Assembly: GCA_019420585.1 (NCBI GenBank)
Contig: JAHZGX010000034.1
Location: 62,001 to 126,000 of the forward strand
Reading direction: 5' to 3'
Source of the DNA: Prevotellaceae bacterium
Lineage (GTDB): Bacteria; Bacteroidota; Bacteroidia; Bacteroidales; Bacteroidaceae
Length of the DNA stretch: 64,000 nt
Shown: positions 63,642 to 64,000 of the stretch, piece by piece
Layout of the letters: each line of letters opens with the position of its first letter
Position numbering within the stretch: position 1 is the first letter of the stretch
The notes under the pieces: model-generated
The model's input: only the letters and a program-made list of their open reading frames with translations
Database searches by the model: none
Told to the model about the DNA's origin: nothing
Program-made: the position numbers and the translations under genes

Positions 63642-64000
63642 ATGAACTTGCCGGAGAAGAAGGAAATGACGAGAGAGGAATTTGAAGATGCCGCCGCGAG
63701 CCTGAGGGCAAGGCTGATGCCCGTGGCGGGGCGCTTTGCGAGGGCCGCGGGGATGGGCGGCGAGGCGGAGGACATGGTGCAGGAGGCGCTGGCCGAGATG
63801 TGGGCGCTCGTCAGCAGCGGCTATCCCGTGCGCAACGCGGAGGCGCTGACGGTGAAGGTCACCAAGTCGGTGTGCATGAGGCACCTGCGCAAGCGCAGGC
63901 CGGCCACGGTGCCCATCGACGGGGTGGAGCGCGAGGGAGGCATGCGGGCGAGCGAGGGAGTGGAGATGCAGGAGATACTGCGCATCAGGAAGATGCTCTA
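63642..64000 (+). CDS. ECF-type RNA polymerase sigma factor, truncated by window end
   Basis: The frame is open from the ATG at 63642 (or 63666) to the window edge, 119 codons. EAEDMVQEALAEMWALV fits sigma region 2.2 (DxxQexxxrxw type), and VTKSVCMRHLRKRRPATVPID fits the end of region 2 and the linker. Region 4 lies outside. An ECF or ECF-like sigma-70 family member is likely; an anti-sigma partner may follow. Confidence 0.75.
   Translation, partial: MNLPEKKEMTREEFEDAAASLRARLMPVAGRFARAAGMGGEAEDMVQEALAEMWALVSSGYPVRNAEALTVKVTKSVCMRHLRKRRPATVPIDGVEREGGMRASEGVEMQEILRIRKML

Overview
The window looks like chromosome from a Bacteroidota bacterium, most likely Prevotellaceae (Prevotella/Segatella-like). 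Evidence seen in the sequence: repeated promoters of the Bacteroidota type (TTTG, 19-21 bases, TAnnTTTG), start codons mostly preceded by A-rich leaders instead of Shine-Dalgarno sites, and family-typical genes (bifunctional Fkp, the TamB/TamL pair with a lipoprotein Omp85, DUF4348 and BACON-like lipoproteins, bifunctional HisB, IS982 relics). Genus is an inference.

Layout, left to right. 0-3.7 kb: galactose use (galM, MFS sugar permease, galK) closed by a strong terminator. 3.9-10.3 kb: secreted deacetylase, transketolase-rpiB, fabD-GH13 amylase. 10.9-17.2 kb: GDP-fucose operon (manC, gmd, fcl, fkp), combining de novo synthesis and salvage. 17.6-20.8 kb: TPR protein and glnS (minus). 20.9-24.7 kb: candidate small RNA, initiator-type tRNA-Met, TetR regulator, fabG, pseudouridine synthase, cyclophilin lipoprotein. 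24.8-32 kb: tamB-tamL. 32.2-37.1 kb: nucleotidyltransferase, metallo-hydrolase, murB, DUF4348 lipoprotein, pheS.

37.1-46.8 kb is an AT-rich accessory island. A degraded HU-like gene end lies on its left and an HU-like gene start on its right. It opens with a long folded RNA-like element (37655-37813). This is followed by a tight five-gene operon with no firm match to a described system: a four-pass membrane protein with a large middle loop, a P-loop GTPase-like protein, two single-pass proteins of the same plan (related N-terminal domain, coiled coil, membrane segment, beta-rich C-terminus), and between them a lipoprotein with a retropepsin-like DTG motif. I infer a membrane-spanning device with a cytosolic GTPase and an outside-facing protease. 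It is the best candidate for an undescribed system. The rest of the island is decay: two IS982-family transposase relics in the same orientation, bracketing a beta-propeller lipoprotein gene that is frameshifted at a C7 tract, then an orphan gene end, a 30-bp perfect palindrome and a short-repeat array.

46.9-54.6 kb (minus): hisG-hisD-hisC-hisB followed by recR, a small membrane protein, a glycosyltransferase and a GNAT acetyltransferase; a BACON-like lipoprotein lies upstream. 55.2-60.1 kb (plus): uridine kinase, MltF-like transglycosylase, a secreted protein, a nitrilase-family amidase and a secreted beta-helix protein. 60.4-63.3 kb (minus, very GC-rich): nitroreductase, DUF2520 protein, KdsC-like phosphatase, Maf and a lipoprotein, partly overlapping. 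The window ends inside a sigma-factor gene.

A second theme is three intergenic arrays of 21-23 bp repeats (10.5, 17.3 and 46.3 kb), each unit carrying a small inverted repeat. Two of the arrays share the core CAAGTCACTT. All functions are read from motifs by eye; no database search was possible.
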